Below, piece by piece: positions 1 to 13,700 of a stretch of DNA of 64,000 bases; positions within the stretch are counted from its first letter, which is position 1; each line of letters starts with the position of its first letter. The notes beneath the pieces are model-generated. The model saw only the letters and a program-made list of their open reading frames with translations, was not told the origin of the DNA and did not search any database. The translations under genes and the position numbers were made by a program. Source of the DNA: Cardiocondyla obscurior (lineage: Eukaryota > Arthropoda > Insecta > Hymenoptera > Formicidae). Where the stretch lies: contig NC_091869.1 of assembly GCF_019399895.1 (NCBI RefSeq), forward strand, positions 7,006,001-7,070,000, given 5' to 3'.

Positions 1-2040
1 TTTTTTATTCCACGCACGCGGATTATCACGATCTTAACATTTTACTTCCGCTGCGCGAGACGCGGCCCGAGACTCGGGGTTTTCATAAGACATAATTAAT
101 TGCAAATACGAGGAAGGGTACGCGAACGTAGTAAAGGTGACAGCGGTGGAAGAACTAAAGACGACGGCAAATATTGACAGATAAAAGAAGAGACCGGACC
201 GGAGGGCTCGCGACGTGGCTGTGTGTGCAGTTTAATATTAAAGCTAGACTTTCTTCCGCCACCCTCGGAATTTGCCGGGGCGCGCGCTCGTTTGTATTCT
301 CTCCATTGAACTTGGGCGCGTACTCAATACGCGATTGCCCCGTAAAACTTTTAATTACGGAGACTGGAATTAATATCGCGCCGTGACGGCAGCTATACGT
401 ATATAAAATGATTGTTAGACAGATTATAATAAAGCAGCGTATTCCCGTGTCGCCGGCTCGATTATTGATCGTCCGTACGGTTATACGGCTGGCTTTTCAG
501 TCCGTATATTTCTGCTAGAATGCACAATACTTGGACTATTGCGTCTATAAACCGCGTAATCGGCCAACAATTTAGACGGCACAATTATAACGACTCGCCG
601 GCAATTAACAAATATATTTTAGAGCCACGGGAACGTTATAATTAATTTGTACCAACTTTGATGAAAAAGGTATATTCTTTTTGGTTGGCCACAAGTAAAA
701 CATTTTAATTAGTGGAGGAAAGTACTTTTATTTAATTTTCCTCTTGCCTTTTCATAAAAATCTGTCGAGCGGTTTTCTATCATGTTTCCTTCCGTCTACC
801 TTGCTTACATCTACGATCAAGCATAAACATTGCGCCGTTACGAAGTTTCCGAGAGATACTCCTTATAAATGAAACTTACTTGTCCCATGGGCTTCAATTT
901 CAAACTCAAATTAGTGATTAAAATTACCAAGAAACGCGCGCGCACACGCACATGCTCACACACACATAAACACATGAAGATGAAGGGAAAAAGAGACAGA
1001 AAAAGACAATTATTTCTTATTTCCGCGTTGTTACGTTAGCTTTTTTATCTAAAAAATCATTGGTGTTATTCGTGAATTAGATGTTAATCGTGAAAAAATA
1101 TACTCGAGCGTCAAACAGGACGATCTCCTATTTTGCAGCAAGACGCCTCGAGCTCGGCAAAGTCATAAAAAATCGTATTCAGAACTCGGAATCGAGATCA
1201 ACGCATCAGAAAATCAACGCGAGAAGGCGACAGCGTTCAGTTGAAGATTCGACCTATTGCTGTCTCACTCGCTCACCGCGGTTCTCTCTGTTCCTCCAAG
1301 GCCCGAAATCTCTAGCGACCATATTAGTTTCATTGCGGAGACCCGGGCGTGAGGACGTTATGCTAATCACTCCGCAATTACTCGTATTTTTCGACCGCGG
1401 ATAGGAAGCTTTCGCATACATATAAGTGTCGACGTTGTCGACTCGGGTATGGACAATCATTTTCTGCAAGCTAGAACTATCCCAATCGTCGTTCTGGGCT
1501 CAGTTTCGTGCATCAAAAAAGTGCTCCGGAACAAGGTTACGTTAGCAAGCGGAGCGCACCGAGCGTCCGACGTGAATTGCGCCGCGCGTTCGGCGTTACC
1601 AACCTGCTTCAATTGCCACCTGCTTCAGCGACGTGCATTACTCGGACATTTCCGAGCTCCGGCTCCCATTACAATTTTTTTCGGCAAGTTCCGGTAACTG
1701 CAATTGCGCGGGAAGAGCGGGCAGAGAACCGTACCTCGCTCATCTTCTTCGTCGCGGCCGGGATTCTCATCCAGTTTCAAAACGAGTGACTTGAGGAACT
1801 TGAGGAAGATTAAGTGCGCGGGAAACATTTCGTATCGCGATGCTCGTCTCGTTCGCCGCTACGGTGCAAATTATCGGGGTCGTTCTATTCCGCCGACGAG
1901 AATCAACCGAAGAATCAAAGGAAAGTGACTCTTGGACTTCGCGGCCAGTTTCTTGTGACGGGATCGAGGACAATCCGATGGAAGTAAGCAACGCCGGGAA
2001 TGATCGTTCGTCGCGCTTCTTAAGTTAAATCGTAAAATAA
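1..2040. other. Noncoding tract, nothing recognised
   Basis: There is a short CA-rich stretch around 937-966. The small open frames overlap one another on both strands and have compositionally driven content. I see no gene. Confidence 0.6.
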
Positions 2041-2314
2041 TCGCCGCGATAATCCACCGTCGTTCTTTCGGCCGTTCGTCTCTCGAGTGTTAGTGATTGT
2101 GATTATAAAAAAAAAGCAGAGCAGTGTAATACAGAGTCTAGTGATGTGAAGTGCTGCAGTACATCAGGATAATTTGGATTACTACCACGAAGGACAGGCA
2201 GGAAGGAAGGAAGGACAGGAAGGAAGGACAGGAAGGAAGGACAGGAAGGAAGGAAGGAAGGAAGGAAGGAAGGACAGAAAAAACTCTACCCTAACCTAAC
2301 CGAAAGCTACAAAT
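2041..2314 (+). other. Candidate 5' untranslated first exon ending in a GTAAGT donor
   Basis: The segment has the look of an insect leader exon: a pyrimidine-rich start, a purine-rich GTGTTAGTGATTGTGATTAT stretch, and an exact donor CTACAAAT|GTAAGT at 2315. It has no long open frame. It includes a GGAAGGACA-type tandem repeat. The start is arbitrary, since no core promoter element was identified. Confidence 0.3.
2191..2277. repeat. GGAAGGACA / GGAA tandem repeat
   Basis: An 87-bp purine array in which AGGAAGGACAGG-type units give way to pure GGAA repeats. It lies just upstream of the GTAAGT donor at 2315. Confidence 0.9.
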
Positions 2315-2994
2315 GTAAGTAAACCGGCAACACGCCGTATATTACTCAATCATAATTAATATATAAAATTTATTATCATCGATTAATGTCCTCTAATTAT
2401 AATAACGCGCGCAAATTGTTTCTTCTGGCATCAATAAAATCCGCGCGCAGAATCGATCGGTGGAATTAAAGGACGTTTCTCGCGCCTGCAAAGATGTCGT
2501 TTACGTATAACGAAGCGGAAGCGTAACATATGTCGACCGTACGGAAACTCGAATACGGTTACTATGATTTCACGCAGTTACGGGGGGAGAGATGTGACTA
2601 ATTAGATAACTCCGCCGAACTTCACGTGTTTTAATAATTTCAACCGAGATTCAATAGGGGAAGCCCGCGCAATAATAAGCACGCTTATATTCGCGTTCCG
2701 GTTGATGACGGATCTCGTGCTCGCACGCGAGGCAACTAAATTGGCCAAAGTTACTGTGAATTTCACGCCCCGGTGTAAAGCAGCTCAGAAGGAAAATTAA
2801 AGAGGATGCGACTGTGTGCCGGGGCGAAGCACGCAAGAAGCGGACGAAGAAAACGTAGCGCTGTAATTTCGCGCTTCGTAAGCTCCTCTAGACAGACCAC
2901 GACGTACTCGCTCGCACGACGTACTCGGCGTCGGACCCGGCAAAAACCGGTTTAGTAACCGAGGTTTAATTGTCTGTCTTCGAAGGTCTAATAG

Positions 2995-3022
<28 letters not shown>
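2995..3022. repeat. (CT)n microsatellite
   Basis: About 14 CT dinucleotides with one interruption. Confidence 0.95.
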
Positions 3023-3029
<7 letters not shown>

Positions 3030-6000
3030 GCCTGTCTTAGTCAGATAACGAAGAAATTAATTGTAAATCGCGGACGCCCGTGATTTCTTTTCCCCGCCGA
3101 GCGCTTGCGGAGAAATTAAACGGACGGGATCAACATTAATCAGAACAATTGAATTAATTATTACTCAAGTTATACAACTTACATTATTAACGAGATCTCG
3201 GCTACACTGCGCTGAAAGAGATAATTAAAATCAAAGCGCTGTTAAAGATGGTTTAATTCTCCTGAATACGTATATAATTATTTGTAGAGCATTATAATTG
3301 TATTTTATAAGTCGTGCCCTTAAAAAAAAAAGAAAAGAAAAGAAAGAAAAGTAAAAAAAAGAAAAACGGAAAAGAAGAAAGATCAGTGTCGAAAGAGAAT
3401 TCGGAAGCGTACGCGAAATGTAGTTAATAAAGGTACTTCGTCATATTTCCAAGGGCTCTTGAGTTTTCTTCCAAATGTTTACGCAGCACCGAAGCGAGCA
3501 GCGCGCAAAGACGACAACGTGTTGTACGTGTACGCTTTAAAACGACAACATTTCTCGCACAAGTCAGGAACCAGAGAGACACATCACTATTAAACTCTCC
3601 GTCCCGAGTTAGACAAAAATGTGTATACGCGCACGGCTTGCTCTTGTTAAGCGTGCAATAGGCAGCCCGGGGACGCTTAGTCCGCATGGGGCAACAAAAC
3701 ACACGGGAACTTCTAGGGAACTTCCGACCGTGGCTTGAAATCTTGTTAAATAATTTAGCTCTTTTGTGTACCCTCCTCCAGCCTCTTCCTCAAGCTTGCT
3801 GCACGCCCGGGTTCTCTAAATGTAAAATACGCATGACTAAGCTCTTTATTGTGACTTGATATCCCATTTGCTGAAAGCGCTCTGTTGCAATTGGGATTAA
3901 TAATCTCTCTCTGTATCGTGGACTCCCTTTGCCCCTTTGTCCCGTTATGCCGCCGTCGAAAACTATTACGTGGCCGAAAAAAAAAAATAAAAAATTCGCG
4001 TAGCTTTGACAGAGACGTACTTAGAAGAATTTTATAGCATAATGGATGCACTTCACTTTTAAACGATTTTACGCGAGCACGAATGTCCGCTTCAATCAAT
4101 CCAATAAAATTAATTCAACGAATGGAAAATAGGCGCCGGGCTTGTAAGTTGATAGTATATTTTACAATAGAAAATATTTTATTATTCATATGTGAGATTC
4201 ATACGCCGCTGCGCATCGCTTTTATTTCTTTATGAAGCAGATAAAATGTCGGAAAATAGCAGCACGCGCGTCTGTAAAAAATCATTCTTTTTTTCTCCTT
4301 CCGCCCAGCATTCGAGATTTCCGCGAGATGCGAAAGAACTCGCGGAAGTGGGCTGGTTTAATTGAAGTTCGCGCGAGTTTAGTCGCGCTAAAAGGGTGCT
4401 AACCCCGCGAGGCAGATGAAGAAACGGCGGCTGACGTCCGCGAATAGCGGAGGTGACATAAGGGCCGGGCGCAAATAAGGGATGAACCGTCTCTCAATGG
4501 GAGTCGCGGTTCGTCCTCGTTGCATTTAAGTATAAAGTTACTAATGGATGTAGCGGGGCGCGCGACACAAACAGCTGGTGGGTATAGCTGATGACAAACG
4601 CGGTTAGCGGGCGACGGCGCGACTCGTTGGTTAGAAAAGCGGAAACAGCCAAGTGCCGTACGACCCATTCGTCCACTTGTAATCTTCAAGTATCGCGCTG
4701 GTATCGGCGAGTTACAAAGGCTCGGCGGCTTACCGCGAGATTTTTTTATCGCGCCAAACGTTAGCGTTTCATTTTCCGCCGCAATCACGCCGCGAGCCGA
4801 TCAAAGGTCGAGAGTGCCACGCGGGGGATATACGCGCATGCATTTGAAGCCTAATTTGAAAACTGGCGCAAGTCAAATAAAAATTATTCCGCGCGCGGGT
4901 GCATATATATCTGAATTTAACGTGCGTTTATCCTCCGTTATAACTTTGCCGTGAGATTCTTCTAAAGTTCTCGGTGGTACGGTGGGCGGGGTTAGGGGGA
5001 AGGAGGGGGAGGAGAAAACTTTTCCGCCGGTAATTTCGCAGTACTTTGAGCGGCACTGCATTATTGCTACTCATACGCTGCATTCGCGGAACCGCGGTAG
5101 GAAAGTTACCCCCGGGTAATAGGAGCGGCCGTCTATTAACAATTCCGTATATACATTTTTGGGTCACGAGTAGCAAGATAGAGACTGCGGCGCTATTACG
5201 CCAGTCCGCCCGTTGTGGCGTAGATGCACTAAGAAGCCAGTACCGACGGGCCAAAATGAGCCCAACACCCAAGCCTAAGCTTCATTAAGAACTTACTCGA
5301 CCGTCCAATGGCCGTGTTTGTTCACTGAAGTTCCGGCGACGTGGTAAGGGTCTAATACATGTTTACACACGAGACGACGACTTTACGTCGTTGTCCCGCC
5401 ATTTACATTATCCGACGCGGTGGCCGCTCACATTACGGTGTAAGCCGGCGTTCTTTAAAATTTAATTACGCGACCGCGGCCGACTTTGAATGAATCTCCC
5501 GTGAACTTCGAGTAGGTGTGGCGCTCTCATTACGGGTCTTAAGAACGCCTAAGAGCTTCCATTATGTAAGATTTTTTAAGTACCGGCAAAGAGAAAGGAG
5601 GACAGGAAAGAGAGGAGGGAGGAGAGAGAGACGGAAAAATTAAGTTGCCGCGGCGTCGCTAAGTACGCTTAAGCGTCCGTAAGGAAAAATGGAATAAGAG
5701 CCACATCTCAGCTTTTTCGAAGTCCTTAACAAGCGCCGCGAAAAAGGCCGTCGCACAAGGTGCTCGATAAATTACGCCCGCGTTTCGAAATTCCTGTCCG
5801 ACGTTCGCGCAAGACGGAAGAACGAAGCGATTAATGAGAGCACCCCGTCCGCCCCGCCCGGGTCTTCGCGCGGGAATCGCGAGAGCCACGAAGACGGCGC
5901 AATCCAATGAAACTGTCGTTTACGTATACGTGAGCGGTGTGTCGATGCCACCGATCGTCTCGAGATACATCGATCACCCCTCTCAGCTTCCCGCGTCAAG

Positions 6001-6279
6001 ATTCCATCGAAAGGTGAAAACCCCTTCGCACCCCTTCGATTATTAGCGGAGGCTCGATTCATTCGCTTTTCTTTTTTCGAAGTCTATATAGATTTTTTTT
6101 TTTATTTCTTTTTTTTTCTGATTTTTAACGAATTGTATGGAGGCAAATAAAATTCTATTTGCACGTGTATGACGTTGCGATTGACGACTGGCGAATATCT
6201 TTACAATCAATGATTATTTTTTGTCTGTAAGCTTTATTTCCGGATTTTCTTTGTAAAAGTTATTGAGATTTTTGCGTTG

Positions 6280-6288
6280 TATAAATAG
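6280..6288 (+). promoter_or_regulatory. TATA-box-like motif
   Basis: TATAAATAG is an exact strong TATA consensus followed by a CG-rich stretch and a CRE-like TGACGTAG about 20 bp downstream. No initiator, donor or open frame supports a transcript here, so this is only a motif match. Confidence 0.15.
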
Positions 6289-6999
6289 CCGCGAGCGCAT
6301 CCGCGGTGACGTAGTTGAAATTGCTCGATAGCTATCCCCCAAAGGAAATTTTCATGCGCGAAACTCTTTCCCAGTAATTGAGTCAATATTTTCTCCCTGA
6401 CGTTGAAAAAGTTTTAATCGCCTTGTCGGGTGCACCTGAAATCGATAGCGACAAAGACTCGGCAATATCGTAATCGTGCTAGAAAAAAAAGAAAACAAAT
6501 CTTTAATTTTAATAGATATTTTTAAAGCGGATTTTTAATGTACTTAGAATTGATTTTAATATATTCCTAAGAGAAAAAAAAAAGATAACGCAAGCTTGCG
6601 TTGCATCGAGCATAATATATGAAACAAAGAGAAAAAAAATTTCTGAAACCGTATCTTGAAGCTTGCATCCAGAGAAGTTTTTAGAAGTTAATATTATCTC
6701 TCAACCGACTAAAATAATAATCCCTTTATTTTTTTTTCTTTCTTTTTTTTTTTCGACGCCGGTAACTTTCTCAATTCGCCAACAGACGGTGAACTTTGTA
6801 ACCTTAAATGTAGCCGTGTCACAAACATTCTGCAAAACCATTGCAAAACAAAGTTAACAGCGCGGCCTGATTAATTTTTAATTTAAACTGAATGTCTACA
6901 TCCGAACAATGAGCTCTGGCTTATTTTTCATATCCGAACGATCGCATAGATGTCCCGAGTTCCGGGTTTGCATATAAAATTTTAAGAGAGAAGCAAAAA

Positions 7000-7777
7000 A
7001 TTAAAAAAAATTTATTTCGTTAATCTGATTTTGCAGCTAATTATTAAATCGCGCAGATTAAATATGTTTTCTTAACTTGTGACTAGCTTGGTAGTAGCCA
7101 TAAATTATAAGAAAGTATTTAGTGACTGTCTCCAAAAAATTAAGTTGTCATTAAAAAAAGAAAACAAAATCTGTCTAGTATCGATCGTTAAGTCACCGTC
7201 CAGCGCGGACCCATGTATCAAAATAGATATCTAAACGTTTTTGTCCGCGTACTTGTTTACTGTTTTGGTCTGACCTTACGCAACGCTCGCTCGACTGCCG
7301 AAATCGCCGGGCAATCCGGTTCTTGCCGTCCGCTGCCCCCGCGTCTTCCACCTCGCGAACTTGGAATGCGAGGACCTGCCGGCCAGATATAAACACACGC
7401 ACTACTTACTTACACTACCGCGGCGGTCGACTGCCGAATTCGCCCGGCAAACCGGTTCTTGCTGTCCGCTGCCCGCGCGTCCTCCACCTTGCGAATTTTC
7501 GAGCGCAAGGTGCCGACTAGATGTCAACACACGCACGTACTCACACTACCGCGGCAATCGGCGGACCCGGCGCCAAGCGGTCTCGGCAGTCGAGATAGAT
7601 CGCGTTGAGATAGATCAACACGTGCAATAGACTAGTACGCGGCGAAAAACGTTTAGATATCTAGCTTTTCTAGCTCGTTATTAGTTAGTAACAATGAGTG
7701 TTAGATTTCTGGCTCAGTGCTGGACAGTTTTGGCGAGCTAATTATTAGGTAACGGTGGGAATCAATTTCCACTCGGG
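7000..7777. mobile_element. Inverted-repeat DNA element with internal minisatellite (copy A)
   Basis: Two parts (about 7009-7160 and 7737-7777) match the reverse complement of the short element at 48393-48614. They include its right terminal repeat AATTTCCACTCGGG at 7764-7777. The matching left terminal repeat is decayed. About 570 bp absent from the short copy lie between these parts, bounded by a second inverted repeat (7225-7252 against 7635-7662, 26 of 28 matches) that encloses a ~135-bp tandem repeat. No transposase is visible, so it is a non-autonomous or nested element. Family unknown. Confidence 0.7.
7295..7585 (+). repeat. Minisatellite, ~135-bp unit, about 2.2 copies
   Basis: Units start with CTGCCGAA at 7295 and 7431 (period 136), with a partial third near 7562. 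Each runs through CGGTTCTTGC, a GTCCGCTGCC core, and an ACACACGCAC segment near its end. The same unit occurs inverted at 37480-37735. Confidence 0.8.
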
Positions 7778-10700
7778 TGCGTCTTATACATAATTAACAT
7801 TTTCCACGCGCGCCTCGACAAGGGCGACGATGGGGACTCGATATCGCGAAGGGGTTAGATTAAATCGAGGACGATTAACGTTCAGTTCGGGCGGCGCTAC
7901 GTAGGATTGTAGTAAATGAATCACCGGGAATCGTATACACCGGTATTATGAACGACAAGGGGGTGCGTTACACGCTCGTTCGCCACCGCAACGAGCGACA
8001 CGGGCAGAAGCGTGCTTGTAAATTTGACCGCGATATATTCGCGGCAATGGTGGAGCAATCAGGTGACAGCGTCGCTCGTCTGAACGTAATAAACGATTTA
8101 AGTTGGATCCATTGTCGATTCGACTGCCGCTTCTCGCTCCTAAACAGATCTCGTGTTCGATTTCACGCCGATCGTGTTGCGATTTATATCTAAGCTTTTT
8201 TTTTACACATGCCCATATACGTTCTGTCTACACATATTTTTAATATTGCTCAAAGTAGCAAAAAAGAAAAACCAAAAAAAAAAGAAATATAGGTACGTTT
8301 GTAAATGCGAATAGCTTTCGCGCCGACATTTCGGCGTCGTGCATCTTGCGTCTGGACCGTTTACAAAACTTTCTCGACTACTGCACAATACGTTTCTCTT
8401 CGCGGGCGAGAGAAGCGCGGTCGCGATGATATACTCCTCCGAAAACACTGTGCATCCCGACATCGGTCGGCCCGTGTCGAGTGCATGCATGCACAGAAGG
8501 GCCTAACATTATATATTTATACTCGTAAGCCAAGCGTTTCCTGGATATTTACGACAGATTGTCCAGTTAAGCGGCTTTTACAGTTCCGATATTCTCGAAA
8601 GAGTCCGCATTCGACGAGTCGTCGCTCGCCAACGCTCACGCGACGTGGAAAATATATATTTTTGTGCGACGGGGTAGCGCATAGCGAGCATTACGCGTTC
8701 GTAAAATCAATCGCGTAGTCAATATCGCGGCGATCCGCCAACTTAGCGATAACAGCCGGCGTTGTAACGACCGTGCGGTTGTCGTGGCTCGTGAAACAAA
8801 GGGAAATTCCACGTTTCACAGGGAACGGTACTTCTGTTCAAATATGACGACCATTAGTCGTTACTTGAGGCTGTTTGTACTCGAGCGTAACATCGATAAT
8901 GACATCGATATCGGCGTCGCGGAATGCATGAGCAAAGGTTGGCTTATATGTACTCGCATGTCGAATATAATGCGGAAAACATGGTGGAAATAGATAAAAA
9001 TAGACGAAAATGAAACAGACAACCTTTTCTCTGCCTTTTTTTTCTTTTTTTTTGCCAGGTAAATTTTTGCAAAAATTTTTAATCAAAATATTACGATTAT
9101 AAATATTTTACTTCTCACCTCGCGCGATTGTAAAGTCGTGAATTATCATCGTTCGCCAATTAAACGAAATAACGAGGTTTATCTTGAGGAAACGCGAATT
9201 GTTTTAGCTTTTGTGATAAACTATATAATTGCTATTGCGGGATTAATTATCGATAACGAGACGTAGATAAGACAAAGTGGCAATCTTCGTTGTCTCGACA
9301 TGTTTGCCGCGAAAGTGGACAATCCCGCGATATTACGTGGCGAACGGCGGGACCGTTTGTGTTCTTCGTTATTGCGCATTCATCCTTCGTCGAGAGAGAG
9401 AAACGATGAACGGCAAGAATACGTCGCCAACAGTATTCTAGCAGCTGTTATTAATCCACTTGTTTGTCACAGACGCTTATCTTGTACGATTCTCTTCATC
9501 CCTTTGCGGATATTTCCTCTTCTTTTCGTTACTTGCAGTCCTACGCGTTGTACTCCCGCCAGTTTGTTCGCGGCGATTACAGAAACGTTGCATTTACATC
9601 CCGGAACAATTCCTTTTCTGTGGTATCTTCAGCAAATTTATGACAACCGTGGTATCATCTTGCGTGCCGTATCGCGTGTATCTTTTTATTTATCGTTCAA
9701 ACAGACATTTACGCTCATATTACGTACATTGATAAATATTCTTTTTTTTTTTTTTCTTTAATTGAATAATTTCAGTTGTTAAAGATTTTAATAAAATTTA
9801 TGTGATCAAAGAGTTACACGCGGTATTTGCTGTTTTTATCGCATACAATTTACACCTTTTTATCGTTACGTTTGTTACCATCGGTCCGCGAAATCGCAAA
9901 AAGAAAAAAAAAAGTGTCTTACTTGATTAAAGCACGGGTGAAGAAGCGTTCTCGCACGATTTAATGGCTCTCCTTGGTGCAGTAAAAAGATTAAAGGGGT
10001 TAAAGAGAAAGGACATATGGCCAGTGCACGTTTTTTGGGGACCAGTGGACATATTTATTTCTCCACCCTTTATCTTCGCACGCTCCGGGCACCGATAGCC
10101 ACAGGACGTTCTGAAGCGGCAGACTAGCCGTAATCGATCGGGTCGAGCCAGTGATTAGCGTGTAATCGAATAAGGCCGAGCGATCGTCGATTAGCGATAA
10201 CCGATAGCCATCCCGTTAGGTAACCGATAAATTGCTGCACACACTCACGTACTAACATTCACGTGCTGCTCCGGGTTGCTGTGTAACCCGAATTGAAGGC
10301 GGAAGAGAAGCGGAGGAGAGAGAGAGAGAGAGAGAGATAGGGAGAAAGAGAGCGAGACAGAGAGATAGATAGATAGAGATAGAGAGAGAGAGAAGGGCAC
10401 CGAAGTTGGGACCCCCTCGGATTCTATAGCGAAGCTGTAAGTCGGCATCCGACGACGGAGCAGCTGCTGCGGGTGCCCCGTTTAATATTCCGCCTAATTC
10501 AGCAAATAGCAACGCAATGGGACGCAAGGATCTGGCGATGGATTGCCCGAATTGTTCCCGCTCAACGCTTTCGCATTTACGTCTCGCGAAATGGACATCA
10601 CCCATGGTGTCAAGATTGATATTCAGGTGTAAACCAATGAATCGCTTGCCAGTTTTGATGGCAATGCAATACTCGAACTACGTTCGAAATATTGCCTGTA

Positions 10701-13700
10701 ATATTAGGAAAAAAAGATATTCGCGAATATCTCGAATATAGTAAATCAATCTTTTGCATTTATTTTAATTTTTTTAAACACATATTTTAACTCTCTCTTT
10801 CTCTTTCTTCATCTATTTATCTAACTAATATCGTACCTATCTATCTCATATATTTTTTTAACGAAGTAATGTGAAAAATTCTATTCGTCGCGATGGAGTT
10901 TCCTCGGGATGCTTCGACTGACAAAAATTGGTCTACACTTTAACGCCCGCAGATTAACAGAAAATTTATCACGACGATTTATATACGCGCGGTTTAAAGG
11001 GCGAACTCGCGAAAAACAGGGTAAAAAACGAACACGACGGGCCGGGATACACCCTCTTACTCCCGGGCGCGCGGTCCGTTATGGAGAAACCTGTAAGAAA
11101 ACAGGAAACCGACTAGCTCACGCTTCTTCGACGCTTCTGGTAAAAAGGAAGGAAAAGTGCTGCCAGGGGAGAATTTCAGTTCCTTCTGTTTGCTGTCCCT
11201 AAGGGACGCGTAAGAGGGACGACGGTTAAACGTTTCACGTCGACAGTTCTCGCGCAATCCACCGCATTTATTGGTAGGACGGCGTTATTTTGCCTGTTAT
11301 CGCGAGCATTATGACGTAAATGTGTATTATATTGCCTGACTTTAAAGTAATATCGCTATTCATGGAGCAAAAATGGATGTTATTTCTACCGCTGCTTAGC
11401 ATTTTATTAAAATATCTCTAACTTTTATTATTTGGTTCTCGTACCAATCTCCTCCACTTTATTCCAATAAGATTTTCTGAATCGTAGGAATTTCTAGCTC
11501 TTATATTAAAACGTGCCTTATTTCTTTTTTTTTTTTTTTTTCTTTTTACTTATTCTTATTTCTATAGATGTAGTGGCTAATAAATACGTAGGGTTGCGTG
11601 TGTAGCATCACGGCTCAAAGGAATTCACTTGTAAATTCACGTCGCGAGATAATGGCAGGAGCAGAGAGACGACAAGGCCACACGCTGTAATTCCGCCTCA
11701 TTGTTTCCCAAGCACGGCGCCGGCGGCAGCCGATGGAAATTTAGTTTTTTCCCACACCCCTTTCCCCCAGTCCCACCTTCTCCCTCGCCCGGCCTCGTCG
11801 TTCCTCTTTTAAACTTCATCTTCCTCGCTCTCTTTTCGTTGCACTGCTGGCTGATCTGTGTGGGAACAACTATTAGAACTAGAACTTCGCACTGTCGATA
11901 GGTCAATATTTGAAATTCATATATCAAGAGAAAATAAAATCGAAAAAAGAAAAGCGTATATTCCGTTTGCATCCAAATATGTAAAATTGCGACGGCCGAA
12001 AAAGCTTTATTACATTTTAATTCTGAAAACGAAGAGAGGGTGAACTTTTATATTTTTGCCAAGCGCATCGGAAACTGCAAATATAAATATAGCTAGTTAC
12101 AATGTGCTATCGGGAGACCGAAAACGGGTAGCTAAAGGGGGCTGAAGGGGATCTATTCTATCCGGCGGTTCATATCTCACCTCCTCGTTGCATATAAATT
12201 TTCTTTCCCTCCCACGCTCTCTCTCTTTCTCTCTCTCTCTCTTTTGCCCTGAGCCACTTTTTCCTTTTCCTCGAATTTCTCTGTACGTGTGCGTCGGAAG
12301 AGCGGCACGATGTACCTACGACGAAGGCGATGCGATTTGAAATTCAACGACGCCGGACGCGACGCGGGTTGCGCCGCTCGTCCTTCTTGTGTCGGACCAT
12401 TGTTCTGTTGCCACAGCTGTGGGTACCAAAGCTATCGCGTGTCCTCGCGAGATGTACTATCCTTCCGGTTGGATTCCGCGGGACTGCCGTTACCGAAGTA
12501 CAAATGTTGCTGGTGTCGCTCGGACATTTCGTGCGCGTCGTCGAACGAGTCCTCGGGGAATCGAGCATTAAGAAGCTTCAAGCATGCAAATGACGCAAAA
12601 TGTATGAATCAAATTTTAATCATTCAAGAACTACGACATGGATTCACCTCCGAAGCTCGCTTATTTATTAAAATGCATTGCAGCTTCTTTCGATAACACA
12701 TCCGGAGTTTCTTCGTGCACGTTCGTAATGGATAACTTTCCTCCTTCGCTGCTTAAAAGCTAACTTCATCGCCATTTTCTGCTCATATCCCCACTGCGCT
12801 GAAGTTTTCTTTTAGGGAAGGGCGTTACTCACGTCACTAAAAAAAGTTTTTCAGAAATTTATAAGATATGAAATGGTATGGACGTGAATGTCTTGCGCCA
12901 TTATTTAATAATGCACTCGTCTTAAGTAGCTTTTCATAGCTTGAACGGTCTGTAACAATTTAAAGTATCACACACCATTAAAATTGTTTTATAATTAACG
13001 ATAATTTTAATTAAAATCTGTTTAAAGTAAGTAAAATTTTATTATGGGAAAAAAAAATATATATTTGCGCTATTCTTTCTCACTTATATATCTTTACATA
13101 GTCGTTAACGTATACAAGATTGAAGATTTTTCAAGTTCTTAAAAGCATAGTTAATTATTAATTTTTCAATTTTTAAAGAGGGTCCGCGTTCTTCTTGAAA
13201 ACATAAATTAATAAAAAATTCTGTTCCAAATTTGTGACTTATATCTCCCGCGAGAAATCACCTGATTATGCTTTCATTAATATGCATGCATGACCTTTCA
13301 AAATGTTAATTCTGATTGATGCTATTAATCTTCACCCTGCCCACACAATTTCCACCCTGCAAAGACTTTGAATTTCCAATCGTCCGCGTCGTTTGTTCAT
13401 TCGTTGATTTACAAGGATCATTTTTGATACCGGAGTAGTCACGTACGGGCGGCAAAATAAATTGCAGCGTGACGTGTAACGTTTCTTTCGTCATCATAAC
13501 CGGCCGAAGCAGAACTCTTTTCTTCAACTTCGAGCTTTATTGCATTAGCAATGCAACGTCGATCGGGTGGTGCGCTGGGAGCAGATGGTCTTTCGTGATA
13601 TCGTATCGTCTTATCTAACGTCCTTGGCACGAGTTACCGTGCAAACGAGATTAAGGATAACGAGGACGAGAGTAAGAATGGTAGGGAGACGCACGAGGTC

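Larger units (their letters stand above)
2315..6999. other. Noncoding tract
   Basis: No coding sequence could be supported. It holds a CT repeat at 2995, A-rich stretches near 3320-3380, a 16-bp palindrome at 6587, and a TATA-like motif at 6280. Confidence 0.6.

Noticed and set aside
2288..2301. CCCTAACCTAACC resembling the insect telomere repeat
   Set aside because: Only about two units are present, with no array; chance is sufficient.
12289..12696. Cysteine-containing 135-codon plus-strand frame
   Set aside because: Cysteine spacing fits no zinc-binding pattern, and overlapping frames of similar length exist on both strands.
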